Shown here: positions 18,305 through 26,200 of the stretch, piece after piece | How positions within the stretch are numbered: position 1 is the first letter of the stretch | Layout: every line of letters starts with the position of its first letter | DNA from: Gemmatimonadales bacterium | GTDB taxonomy: Bacteria; Gemmatimonadota; Gemmatimonadetes; Longimicrobiales; Gaopeijiaceae | Length of the DNA stretch: 32,724 nucleotides | Assembly: GCA_007695195.1 (NCBI GenBank) | Contig: REEG01000096.1 | Coordinates: 1 to 32,724, forward strand | Direction: 5' to 3' | The notes under the pieces: model-generated | Seen by the model: the letters and a program-made list of their open reading frames with translations, nothing else | The model's database searches: none | Told to the model about the DNA's origin: nothing | Translations under genes and position numbers: made by a program

Positions 18305-19681
18305 GTGAGTCCGTCCTCGCCTCGTCCGTCCAATGCGTCCGCGAAGCCCGCCCGGGAGCTCTGGGGCACCCGCTGGGGGTTCGTCATGGCCGCCGTGGGA
18401 AGCGCCGTTGGACTTGGGAACATGTGGCGGTTCTCGTACATCGCCGCCGAAGGGGGCGGGGCCGCCTTCCTCTTCGTGTACATCATCATGATCGCCCTGC
18501 TGGGGATCCCCCTCATGCTCTGCGAACTGACGGTGGGGCGGAAGACCCAGCTCTCCCCCATCGGGGCGCTCCGGGGCCTGGGCGGCCCGGCGTGGGTACC
18601 CCTGGGCGGACTCTTCGTCCTCACCGGGTTCCTCATCCTCTCGTACTACTCGGTCATCGCCGGGTGGACGCTCCGGTTCGCTGTCGAGTCGGTCACGGTG
18701 GGTTTCCCGGAGAATCCTGGGGCCCACTTCGGTGAGATCGCCGCGGGGACGTCGGCGGTCATGTGGCACCTGGCCTTCATGGCTCTCACCATCGGCATCG
18801 TCATGGTGGGGGTGCAGAAGGGGATCGAGCGAGCGGCCCTCATCCTCATGCCAAGCCTGGTGCTCATCGTGCTGGGGCTGGCCGTGTGGGCCTTCTTCCT
18901 GGAGGGGGCCGCCGAAGGGTACGCCTTCTACCTCCTCCCCGATGTGAGCCAGCTCATGGACACCACGGTGATCCGGCAGGCCACCGCCCAGGCGTTCTTT
19001 TCCCTGTCGCTGGGGATGGGTGCCATGCTCACCTTCGCCTCCTACCTGTCCAAGGACACGGACCTGAACCAGGAGGCGGTAACCATCTCCTTCGCCGACT
19101 TCGGGGTGGCCTTCCTGGCGGGGCTGGTGGTCTTTCCGGTGGTTTTCGCCCTGGGGCTGCAGGGTGACGTCTCCGACAGCACGGTCGGCGCCCTCTTCAT
19201 CTCCCTCCCCGGAGCCTTCGCCGACATGGGGGGGATCGGTCGGCTGGTGGGCTTCCTCTTCTTCCTGGCGCTGGCGGTGGGAGCGGTCACTTCCGCCATC
19301 TCGCTCCTGGAGGTGGTGACCTCGTCCATCATCGACGAAACGGGGATGGGGCGGCGAAACGCCGCCATCGGGATGGGCGTCCTCATTGCCCTCTTCGGCC
19401 TCTTCTCGGCCTTCAACACCGATGTGCTCGGGTTGGTGGATGCCATCGCCGGCGACCTCTTCCTGGTCATCGGTGCCCTGGCCATGTCCGTCTTCGTGGG
19501 GTGGTTCATGAAGGCCGACCCCACGGAGGAGCTCCGCCGGGGGGCGGGGAAGCGCTTCTACGCGGTGATCCCCTCCGTGGTGTTCCTCATCCGGTTCGTC
19601 CTTCCCCCGGTCATCGCGGTCATCCTCTTCTTCGCTCTGCAGGACACCTGGGGCGCCGTCACCGGGTTCTTCGCGGGGTAG
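18305..19681 (+). CDS. Sodium-dependent symporter of the neurotransmitter:sodium symporter (SNF/LeuT) family
   Basis: 458 residues with 11-12 predicted membrane segments. Segment 1 carries the sodium-site signature GSAVGLGNMWRFSY followed by GGGAAFL. Segments 3, 6 and 8 have the expected SYYSVIAGWTLRF, FFSLSLGMGAMLTFASYL and FLFFLALAVGAVTSAISLLE blocks. Members import amino acids or related amines with sodium. The GTG start has GGAGGT at 18292-18297, seven bases upstream. The gene is divergent from the SLC13 permease, so the roughly 225 bp between them should hold both promoters, though I find no clear matches. Confidence 0.92.
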   Translation: MSPSSPRPSNASAKPARELWGTRWGFVMAAVGSAVGLGNMWRFSYIAAEGGGAAFLFVYIIMIALLGIPLMLCELTVGRKTQLSPIGALRGLGGPAWVPLGGLFVLTGFLILSYYSVIAGWTLRFAVESVTVGFPENPGAHFGEIAAGTSAVMWHLAFMALTIGIVMVGVQKGIERAALILMPSLVLIVLGLAVWAFFLEGAAEGYAFYLLPDVSQLMDTTVIRQATAQAFFSLSLGMGAMLTFASYLSKDTDLNQEAVTISFADFGVAFLAGLVVFPVVFALGLQGDVSDSTVGALFISLPGAFADMGGIGRLVGFLFFLALAVGAVTSAISLLEVVTSSIIDETGMGRRNAAIGMGVLIALFGLFSAFNTDVLGLVDAIAGDLFLVIGALAMSVFVGWFMKADPTEELRRGAGKRFYAVIPSVVFLIRFVLPPVIAVILFFALQDTWGAVTGFFAG

Positions 19682-19688
19682 GTGCCGT

Positions 19689-19713
19689 CACCCACCGGCC
19701 GGGCCGGTGGGTG
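19689..19713 (+). terminator. Strong GC hairpin after the symporter gene
   Basis: A perfect 11-bp stem (CACCCACCGGC with GCCGGTGGGTG) closes a 3-base loop, starting 7 bases after the symporter stop. There is no T-tract, so it may act as a non-canonical terminator or as a 3' stabiliser. The stem also forms the outer edge of repeat element B. Confidence 0.6.
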
Positions 19714-19977
19714 CGGGATCTGCTGACCTTCGGAGCTAACCAAGTGCCGGCCCTCGGCGTTTGTTCTGGGTTGGTGTTGGGGCTGCCCCTCGGCATTTGT
19801 TCTGGGTTGCTGTTGGGGCTGCCCCTCAGCGTTCGTGCCCGGATGCCGTTGGTGCTGCGCTCGCATCCTCGGCATATCGCCAGCCCATCCCCAACGCATA
19901 CCCAAGGCGGACGCGGAAGGTGACGTTCATGGGGACCCGTCACCAACACGGTGCCGGAACAAAGGCCCAGGGGTGCA
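19706..19977 (-). repeat. Repeat element B (inverted homologue of 209-432) with 36-bp units
   Basis: Read on the minus strand this is homologous to element A along its length, but it holds three consecutive units instead of one; two are exact 36-bp repeats. The units end in ACGAACGCTGAGGGG, ACAAATGCCGAGGGG and ACAAACGCCGAGGGC, all encoding TNAEG. Flanking codons on both sides (GCGCAGCACCAAC, CGGCACTT, CAGCAG, CCCGCACCCACC) also match A. In B the upstream third is in a different frame from the unit-bearing part, so if it was a gene it is frameshifted. No other gene lies in 19714-20069. Confidence 0.75.
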
Positions 19978-20069
19978 TTGGAGGGGCGCCGTGAGCGGCG
20001 GTGGGCCGGGAGCGGCGGCCCCTTCCCTCGTCCATCATCCCCTCGTCCATCATGCATCCAGAGCAGCGA

Positions 20070-20127
20070 GGGACCCTATTGCTGAACAGAGGCGTCCGAA
20101 AAGCCGTGCGTTCAGCGTTGGGGGCCC
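20070..20127 (+). ncRNA. Long hairpin 1 of a tandem structured pair
   Basis: Inner stem GCTGAAC (20081-20087) with GTTCAGC (20110-20116). The outer arm 20070-20080 pairs with 20117-20127 almost fully, with one A-G and one T-T mismatch and two G-T pairs. The loop contains GTCCGAAAA. Together with hairpin 2 it looks like a repeated structured RNA or a palindromic repeat element. The strand of expression is unknown. Confidence 0.45.
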
Positions 20128-20132
20128 TATAC

Positions 20133-20188
20133 GGTTACCTGCGCTGAACGGAGTCCGAAAAAGGGGTGTCCGTTCAGCTTTGGTAACC
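20133..20188 (+). ncRNA. Long hairpin 2 of a tandem structured pair
   Basis: A perfect 10-bp stem GCTGAACGGA (20143-20152) with TCCGTTCAGC (20169-20178). An outer 7-bp stem GGTTACC (20133-20139) with GGTAACC (20182-20188) is separated by a 3-by-3 internal loop. The loop again contains GTCCGAAAA. The outer arms differ in sequence from hairpin 1 yet pair in both, which is a covariation signal. The following 20189-20350 shows no gene and no structure that I recognise. Confidence 0.45.
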
Positions 20189-20350
20189 TGGCGTCCGTCT
20201 CCCAGGCGTCCGCCGTACTCCTCATTCCCCGGTTATCCCGGCCTCGGCGGCCCCTCACCTCCGCGACCTGTTGGCTACTCCACTTCCGCGGGTTCCTTTC
20301 CCTTGCCCCAGCACAGCCCTCCTCGCCCCGCACCCTAGCCTGCGCTGATT

Positions 20351-20417
20351 GCGCTACTCCGGGATGGGACTCGACTCCGGGGTGGGACTCGACTCCGGGA
20401 TGGGGCGCTACTCCGGG
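20351..20417. repeat. 18-bp tandem repeats around the end of the microprotein gene
   Basis: Two 18-bp copies, GACTCGACTCCGGGGTGG and GACTCGACTCCGGGATGG, lie at 20368-20403. They are bracketed by a 13-bp identical sequence GCGCTACTCCGGG at 20351-20363 and 20405-20417. The right-hand copy contains the stop codon (minus strand) of the small gene, so the gene's 3' end appears to have been duplicated. Confidence 0.75.
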
Positions 20418-20521
20418 GGATTCCGCCGGGCGTCCCACAGCATGAAGGCGATGAGGCCGCCCAGCACCACGATGGTGAGAATGGCCTTGGCCGGGCCGAT
20501 GGGAAATTCGTCACCACCCAC
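20408..20521 (-). CDS. Putative single-span membrane microprotein
   Basis: A 37-residue frame reads as a short polar start (VGGDEFPIGPAK), one hydrophobic span (AILTIVVLGGLIAFML) and a basic/polar tail (WDARRNPPE), the classic layout of a single-pass membrane microprotein. GTG at 20521 has GAGGGG upstream at a normal distance; a second in-frame GTG at 20566 would give 52 residues. It lies 81 bp downstream of the S9 peptidase gene on the same strand and may be co-transcribed. No family recognised. Confidence 0.5.
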   Translation of the reverse strand: MGGDEFPIGPAKAILTIVVLGGLIAFMLWDARRNPPE

Positions 20522-20602
20522 GGTGTCCCCTCGTCGCGGCCCCCGGACCGTGGGCGGTGAGCCCACGACCGGGGGACCCTGGCGCTGACCCCCTCACTCC
20601 CA

Positions 20603-23137
20603 TCACCGTCCCTCGAAGGCCGGGACCTCACAGACGCCGGTGCCCTCGGTGCAGCCGGGCGCCGACAGGGTCCGCCAGAAGAGCTCGTAGATCCGCCGGT
20701 ACTGATCGGTCCAGGACCAGGGCTCCACCATCCCATGGTTCTCGGTGGGATACACGGAGAGCTCCCAGTTCTCCTTGCCCAGCTCGATGAGGCGCTGGGT
20801 GAGACGCACGATGTCCGAGAAGTGGACGTTGGTGTCGTACATGGGGTGCCCCATGAGGAGGTGGCCCTGGAGCCCTTCGGCGAAGTAGATGGGCGAGGAG
20901 ATCCGGTAGGCTTCCGGGTCGTCCTGGGGACGGTTCAGGATCCGGGAGGTGTACCCTTCGTTGTAGTGGGCCCAATCCGTGACCGAGCGAAGCGCGGCGC
21001 CGGCGTGGAAGACGTCGGGCTCGGTAAAGAGGGCCATGAGGGTGATGAAGCCTCCGTAGGACCCGCCGTAGATCCCGATCCGTCCCCGGTCCACCCCTTC
21101 ATTCTCCACGAGCCAGTCCACGCTGTCGGTGTAGTCCGAGAGGTCCCAACCGCCCATGTGGCGGTAGATGGCGGTGCGCCAGTCCCGTCCGTACCCCGCC
21201 GAGGCCCGGAAGTCCACATCCAGAACGGTGAACCCCTGCGCCGCCAGGAAGTGGTGGAACATGTACTCGCGGAAGTACTGGGACCACCAGCGATGCACAT
21301 TCTGCAGGTACCCGGCGCCATGGACGAAGAGGACGGCGCCGCCGTTGGGCTCGACCCCCATATCCGAGGGACGATAGATCCGCGCCGGGACCTCGATGCC
21401 GTCCCGGGCCTCGAAGTGGATGATCTCGGCGTCGATCCAGGGGAAGGCGAGCCAGTCTTCCTCCGGCGACAGCGTCACCTGGGCCATGACGGCGCCGGGG
21501 CGGTTCTCCTGGACGAAGAGTTCCGGTGGGCGTGTGATGGTGGAGTGGGTCACCGCCAGCCGCTCCCCATCCGGTGACACCGCCGCTTCAAAACGCCCCA
21601 CCCCGTCGGTGATGCGGGTGCGCTCTCCCCCGTCCAGCGCCATCCGGTACATGTGCTGCTCGAAGGGCGAGCCCTCGTTGGTGCGCAGGTAGAGGTGACG
21701 GCCATGCTCGGGAATCTGGACCTGGTGCACCTCCCACTCCCCGCTGGTGAGGCGCTGGGGGTCCGACCCGTCGGCGAGGGCCGTGTAGAGGTGGGCGAAG
21801 CGGTCCGCCTCGCTCACCCAGTAGGCCCGATCCGAATCGGGAAACCACCCCATGCAGTTGAAGCACGGCCCCGCCACCCACGCCGAGTCGGCCAGGTGCT
21901 CCAGAATGGTGATCTCACCGGTGGCCGCTTCCACCGAGGCGATCCAGCGGTGCTTGTTGTCGTCGGAGACGGACGAGACCAGCGCGTGGGTTCCGGCGTC
22001 GTTCCACCCCTGGAAGCCCATCACCCGGGGGGTCACATCCCCCTCGCGGATCTGCTCCACCTGCTCCGCCACCCAGATCCCCACCGGGTCCTGCGACTCG
22101 GCCCGGGCCTTCACCGCCTCGGCCAGATCGATCCAGGCGATGGAGTCGGACCCCATGGGGTGGATCCCAACCCGCGACGAACCCACCACATCGCCCACCT
22201 TCGTCCGGACCTCATCCCCGGCGGTGTAGCCGTCCTCGGTGATCCACCGCGGCACGATGGTGGCCTCCTGCCCCCGGGCCGCGATGCTGGTCTGGACTGC
22301 CGCGTAGGCCCCTCCCGTCTCGGGGAAGATGCCGGTGGGGTTCCCCTGCCGCCCGGTGTGGACGGTGTGGATGCCGCGCTCGGCGAAGCGCTCCTGGAGT
22401 TCCTCACGACGCTCGCGCTGAGCCTGTCGGCGCCGGATGTACTCGAAGAGTTCGGTCTGCTGCTCATGGAGGAAGGCCCGATGTCCCTCGGGATCACTCT
22501 CCTCATCCGCCTCTCCGGAGCGGATATCGGTGAGCTGCCGGATCACCCCGTCGTCCAGCGACATGGTGTGGAGCTGGCCCCCACCGGTGAAGAAGATGGA
22601 CGCGCCGTCCCGGGAGAAGGTGGGCCTGGAGAAGTTCTGCCGGGTATCGGTGAGGCGCCGAACCGACAGGTCGCTCCGATCCACAAGGTAGAGGTCGCCC
22701 CGCCAGGTGGTCACCCGAAGCGAGCGATCCGGCGAGATGTCGCCGCCGCCGAAGGTGAGGGAGAGGGAGTCGGCCACCAGCGGATCGTCGATGAGTTCCG
22801 GCTCCCCGCCTCCCCCCGGAACCCGCCAGAGCTCCCGGTCGGCGTCGAAGTCGTGCCCTGCCGGGAGCCAGCGGAAGTAGACCCACCGTGAGTCATCGGT
22901 CCACGATACCCCCACCGGCGCCTGCCCCACGATCTCGAACCCCCGCATCATCTCCTGGAGGGTGAGGGAGAAGGGATGGGTCCGGGTGACTTCGGGCTCC
23001 CATGCCGCCACCGGCGCCTCTGCGGCGGGGGGCGCCGCCGCCTCCCCGATGGTCTGGGCGGAGAGGGGCGTGGGGCCCGGGAGAGGAATAGCCACGGCGG
23101 CGGCGGCGAGGACGAACGGAAGACGAAGTAGACGCAT
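20603..23137 (-). CDS. Secreted S9 family prolyl oligopeptidase-type peptidase
   Basis: About 844 residues: signal peptide (MRLLRLPFVLAAAAVAIPL, cleavage near LSAQ), a long beta-propeller-like region with WTDDSRWVYF and FSRDGASIFF blades, and a C-terminal alpha/beta-hydrolase domain. The catalytic triad is readable as Ser693 (GGSYGGF), Asp768 (PMYDTNVH) and His801 (ENHGM). The layout is like dipeptidyl peptidase IV or acylaminoacyl peptidase. ATG 23137 gives a normal signal peptide; an in-frame TTG at 23167 has GGAG upstream and overlaps the phosphofructokinase stop by 4 bp, so it is a serious alternative. Likely a periplasmic or extracellular peptide scavenger. Confidence 0.9.
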   Translation of the reverse strand: MRLLRLPFVLAAAAVAIPLPGPTPLSAQTIGEAAAPPAAEAPVAAWEPEVTRTHPFSLTLQEMMRGFEIVGQAPVGVSWTDDSRWVYFRWLPAGHDFDADRELWRVPGGGGEPELIDDPLVADSLSLTFGGGDISPDRSLRVTTWRGDLYLVDRSDLSVRRLTDTRQNFSRPTFSRDGASIFFTGGGQLHTMSLDDGVIRQLTDIRSGEADEESDPEGHRAFLHEQQTELFEYIRRRQAQRERREELQERFAERGIHTVHTGRQGNPTGIFPETGGAYAAVQTSIAARGQEATIVPRWITEDGYTAGDEVRTKVGDVVGSSRVGIHPMGSDSIAWIDLAEAVKARAESQDPVGIWVAEQVEQIREGDVTPRVMGFQGWNDAGTHALVSSVSDDNKHRWIASVEAATGEITILEHLADSAWVAGPCFNCMGWFPDSDRAYWVSEADRFAHLYTALADGSDPQRLTSGEWEVHQVQIPEHGRHLYLRTNEGSPFEQHMYRMALDGGERTRITDGVGRFEAAVSPDGERLAVTHSTITRPPELFVQENRPGAVMAQVTLSPEEDWLAFPWIDAEIIHFEARDGIEVPARIYRPSDMGVEPNGGAVLFVHGAGYLQNVHRWWSQYFREYMFHHFLAAQGFTVLDVDFRASAGYGRDWRTAIYRHMGGWDLSDYTDSVDWLVENEGVDRGRIGIYGGSYGGFITLMALFTEPDVFHAGAALRSVTDWAHYNEGYTSRILNRPQDDPEAYRISSPIYFAEGLQGHLLMGHPMYDTNVHFSDIVRLTQRLIELGKENWELSVYPTENHGMVEPWSWTDQYRRIYELFWRTLSAPGCTEGTGVCEVPAFEGR

Positions 23138-23163
23138 GAGGAAGGTGGGTTGGAAGTGGATAC

Positions 23164-24294
23164 TCAATCTCCGAAGGAAATCCCAAGATGGCGAGCCGTT
23201 CGAACTACGTCGCCGTCCATGGAGACTCGCTTCAGGTCCCGGATGGCCTCCTCCAGGGGGACGGCCTTCACATCGGGCGGGTCCAGCGCCACCATACAGC
23301 CGAAATCACCCCGCTCCACCACATCCACGGCGGCGGACCCGAACCGGAGAGCCAGCAACCGGTCGTACGCCGTGGGTTGTCCTCCTCTCTGGAGGTGGCC
23401 CAGTACCAGCGAGCGGGTCTGGAAGCCGGTCAATTCTTCCAGCTCCTGCCCCACCCGCTCGGCCAGTCCTCCGTAGCGCTGACCATTTCCCGGGGTCTCG
23501 CCGGGCCGGAGCGATACCTCGCCCCCCTTGGGTTTGGCGCCTTCCGCCACGACGACAATTGCATACCGGGGACCCCGCTGGTACTTCCGGCGCAGGTGCT
23601 CGGCCACCTTCTTCAGGTCATATGGAGTCTCGGGGATGAGGATGGCATCGGCGGTCCCCGTCACCCCGGCGAAGAGGGCGATCCACCCCGTGTGCCTCCC
23701 CATGAGCTCCACCACCATGATGCGCTCGTGGCTCTGGGCTGTGGAGTGGAGCTTGTCGATGGCCTCGGTTGCCGTCTGCACCGCCGTGTGAAAGCCGAAG
23801 GTCACGGCGGTGGCCGCCAGGTCGTTGTCGATGGTCTTGGGCACCCCCACCACAGGAAGCCCCCGGGCGGAAAGCTGCGACGCGATGTGGAGGGAACCGT
23901 CCCCGCCGATGGCCACCAGGGCGTCGATATGACGATCCCGGAAGGCCTGCACGATCTCGTCGGAGCGATCCACGATCTTCACGGATCCGTCCGGCTGTTC
24001 CTCCGGGTAGCGGAGGGGGTTCCCCCGGTTGGTCGTTCCCAGGATCGTGCCACCCAGGTGGGTGATCCCCTGCACCGACGCCTCATCCAGGGTGACGATA
24101 CCGTCTCCGTTCAGGAGCCCATCGTACCCTTGCCGGATTCCCACCACCTCCCAGCCCAGGTTGAGCGCCGACATGACCACGGCACGAATCACGGCGTTGA
24201 GCCCGGGGGCGTCGCCGCCACCGGTATTCACGGCGAGCCGGAAGCGACGTTGGAAGCGGGAGTAGGTGGAGTCGTTGGGAGTTGGTTCAGCCAT
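23164..24294 (-). CDS. pfkA: 6-phosphofructokinase, ATP-type loop with PPi-type lysine (group III-like)
   Basis: This 376-residue enzyme phosphorylates fructose 6-phosphate in glycolysis. The N-terminal phosphate loop reads NTGGGDAPGLN (residues 23-33). GGDGS at 130-134 has Gly where PPi enzymes have Asp, which points to ATP. In PKTIDNDL (152-159) the Lys at 153 replaces the Gly of classical bacterial ATP enzymes and is shared with PPi-dependent and actinobacterial group III forms. The sugar-phosphate site MGRHTGW is at 198-204. The C-terminus overlaps an alternative TTG start of the S9 peptidase. Donor specificity should be tested. Confidence 0.9.
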   Translation of the reverse strand: MAEPTPNDSTYSRFQRRFRLAVNTGGGDAPGLNAVIRAVVMSALNLGWEVVGIRQGYDGLLNGDGIVTLDEASVQGITHLGGTILGTTNRGNPLRYPEEQPDGSVKIVDRSDEIVQAFRDRHIDALVAIGGDGSLHIASQLSARGLPVVGVPKTIDNDLAATAVTFGFHTAVQTATEAIDKLHSTAQSHERIMVVELMGRHTGWIALFAGVTGTADAILIPETPYDLKKVAEHLRRKYQRGPRYAIVVVAEGAKPKGGEVSLRPGETPGNGQRYGGLAERVGQELEELTGFQTRSLVLGHLQRGGQPTAYDRLLALRFGSAAVDVVERGDFGCMVALDPPDVKAVPLEEAIRDLKRVSMDGDVVRTARHLGISFGD

Positions 24295-24354
24295 CGCGCG
24301 TCTCGGGTATATCGGAATGGTGTTCAGGAGGTCTTCGGGATCGCTTCATATCAC

Positions 24355-25332
24355 TCAGCGGGAAAAAGCCCCCTGAGTGTCGGACGAGCCCAGCTCCTCC
24401 ACAAGTCTCCGGCGGAAGTCCTGAACCTCCGGCGCCAGGGGGTCGCCGGTGGCGGCCAGAGCCTCCAGGGTATCCATGGCATCGTAGGGGAACCCCATAG
24501 AGCGGAAGATGGCGGCGGCGGGCAGGCGTCCGTCGCCGTCGGGGTCCAGGCCCCGCTGCCGGAGTTTGCCCAACTCCTGAGCGAGCTCATCCAGGATTTC
24601 CCGGGAGGCCACATGGAACGAGGCACGGGGGCTGATCCGGTCACCGGGGCGGGGCTCCACAGCCCATTCGTAGCGCGCACCCGGGTTCAGAGCGGCCTCG
24701 GGCGGAAGGGTCCAACCGGCTTCCGTACCGGCTTCCGTACCGGCTTCCACCGAAATCAGCGAGCCGTCCGACTCCCAGAGGTGGATACGGTAGCCCATGG
24801 CCTCTGCCTCGGGCTGCCACTGCATCCGTGGGGTCAGTGAGCGCACCAGGCGGTCGCCTGTGGGACGCAAGGGGAGAGCAGGCTCGGCCCCATCTCCCAG
24901 AGGCAGGGGCGGGGTCGCCGCCGGCAACCCGGCCGAGGAGTCGGAGAGCACCATCGCTTCGCGGAGGAGGGCCCGGAGGAGTCGGAACAGTGGATCGGTT
25001 TCGGTCATGCCCTCTTCCGAAACTTCCAGGGTCTCGCCGCCCTCCACCTGTACGAGCTCGCCTCCACGGGTGAGAAGGAGGACCCGTTCAGCCCCGGTGG
25101 GAGCCACCTCGTCTCCGGGCATGAGGAACGATCCGATCCCGTGGGCGGGGACGTCGGAAGGCTCCACAACTCGAAGGACCACGGCCCCCGGTTCCGGATC
25201 GGGGATCTCCCGGTCGGACAACGAGAAAACCTGCAGGGCCTGAGGGGCCTGGGGAGGGATGGGTGCCAGGGCAACGAGCACGGCGAGGGGAATCCAGGGG
25301 GCGAAGCCCGCAAGGGTGGCGAGGTGGGGCAA
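24355..25332 (-). CDS. Exported protein with FN3-like segment, unknown function
   Basis: About 325 residues from a TTG start with AGGAG seven bases upstream; no ATG gives a better N-terminus. A hydrophobic segment (LAGFAPWIPLAVLVALAPI) looks like a signal peptide. Residues about 150-235 resemble a fibronectin type III or carbohydrate-binding sandwich (LTPRMQWQPEAEAMGYRIHL to ARYEWAVEPRPG). This segment is interrupted by three copies of a 4-residue repeat (EAGT) from a 12-bp tandem repeat at about 24717-24750. DPDGDGRL near the C-terminus resembles an EF-hand or dockerin calcium loop. Not recognised as a named family. Confidence 0.7.
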   Translation of the reverse strand: MPHLATLAGFAPWIPLAVLVALAPIPPQAPQALQVFSLSDREIPDPEPGAVVLRVVEPSDVPAHGIGSFLMPGDEVAPTGAERVLLLTRGGELVQVEGGETLEVSEEGMTETDPLFRLLRALLREAMVLSDSSAGLPAATPPLPLGDGAEPALPLRPTGDRLVRSLTPRMQWQPEAEAMGYRIHLWESDGSLISVEAGTEAGTEAGWTLPPEAALNPGARYEWAVEPRPGDRISPRASFHVASREILDELAQELGKLRQRGLDPDGDGRLPAAAIFRSMGFPYDAMDTLEALAATGDPLAPEVQDFRRRLVEELGSSDTQGAFSR

Positions 25333-25518
25333 GGTGCGCTCCTGGTCTGACGGTGAAAGCGCAATGTAATCAGGCTGCCCGTGATGCGGGAGAGTGGTGT
25401 CGGTTGTCTGGACCGGGTATGGTTGGAACGACGAGTGGGGCTCCGGTGTCCCTCCCCGGACCCCACTCACTGCGAATCATCACCAACGTCCAATCGCTCA
25501 CCCGCAAGGAGCCTCCCC

Positions 25519-25818
25519 ATGCCGGCCACCGAGAAGCACGTGATGGATGCCCTCAAGACCGTCAAGGACCCTGAACTCAATCTGAACCTGGTGGTCCTGG
25601 GCCTGGTCTATGACGTGGATGTACAAGACACCCATGTCCACGCCCGAATCTCCCTCACGAGTCCCATGTGCCCCGTGGCCGAGCAGATCGTGCACATGGC
25701 CGAAGATGCCATCCGGGGAGTGGACGGCGTGGAGTCCGCCAAGGTGCAGCTCACCTTCGACCCGCCCTGGACCCCGGAGCGCATCAGTCCGCTGATCCGT
25801 TCGTCGCTGGGGCTTTAG
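25519..25818 (+). CDS. MIP18/DUF59 family metal-sulfur cluster assembly protein
   Basis: This 99-residue protein has the family blocks KDPELNLNLVVLGLVYDV and ISLTSPMCPVAEQI, including the conserved Cys51. Bacterial relatives such as SufT and PaaD act in iron-sulfur cluster maturation. The start ATG has AAGGAG seven bases upstream. The AhpD-like gene follows 11 bp later, so the two are probably one transcript. Divergent from the exported protein at 24355-25332. Confidence 0.88.
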   Translation: MPATEKHVMDALKTVKDPELNLNLVVLGLVYDVDVQDTHVHARISLTSPMCPVAEQIVHMAEDAIRGVDGVESAKVQLTFDPPWTPERISPLIRSSLGL

Positions 25819-25829
25819 GGGTCTGGTTC

Positions 25830-26192
25830 GTGAGCGACACCCTCAGGGAGTTCCGGGAATTCCGCGAACGTATGAATGCCCGCATCCTGGAAGAGGAGAA
25901 TCTGGAGATCCGGCGCTTCTTTGCCCTGGATGAACGCACCTACAGGGAAGGCGCGCTTCCCACGCGCACCAAGGAGCTACTGGGACTCGTGGCCTCCCTG
26001 GTTCTCCGCTGCGACGACTGCATCCGGTACCACCTCATCCGGTGCCGGGAAGAGGGTGTCGGTCGGGATGAACTCTTCGAGACGTTCTCGGTGGGATTGG
26101 TGGTGGGGGGGTCCATCGTGATCCCCCACCTGAGGCGGGCCGTGGACCTTATGGACGAGTTGGAGTCGGCAGAAGGTCCCGAAGAAGCCTAG
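25830..26192 (+). CDS. Carboxymuconolactone decarboxylase/AhpD-like protein
   Basis: This 120-residue all-helical protein has the AhpD-type redox motif CDDCIRYH (Cys61, Cys64, His68) preceded by TRTKELLGLVASL, the usual family arrangement. Members act as thiol peroxidase partners or have unknown roles. The start is taken as GTG 25830; the frame is open upstream but that overlaps the DUF59 gene. It ends 8 bp before the convergent gene on the other strand. Confidence 0.85.
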   Translation: MSDTLREFREFRERMNARILEEENLEIRRFFALDERTYREGALPTRTKELLGLVASLVLRCDDCIRYHLIRCREEGVGRDELFETFSVGLVVGGSIVIPHLRRAVDLMDELESAEGPEEA

Positions 26193-26200
26193 CCCCCGCC

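Noticed and set aside
20189-20350. Possible structured RNA (RNase P, SRP or tmRNA type) in the gene-free stretch
   Set aside because: I looked for the conserved cores of these RNAs on both strands and did not find them.
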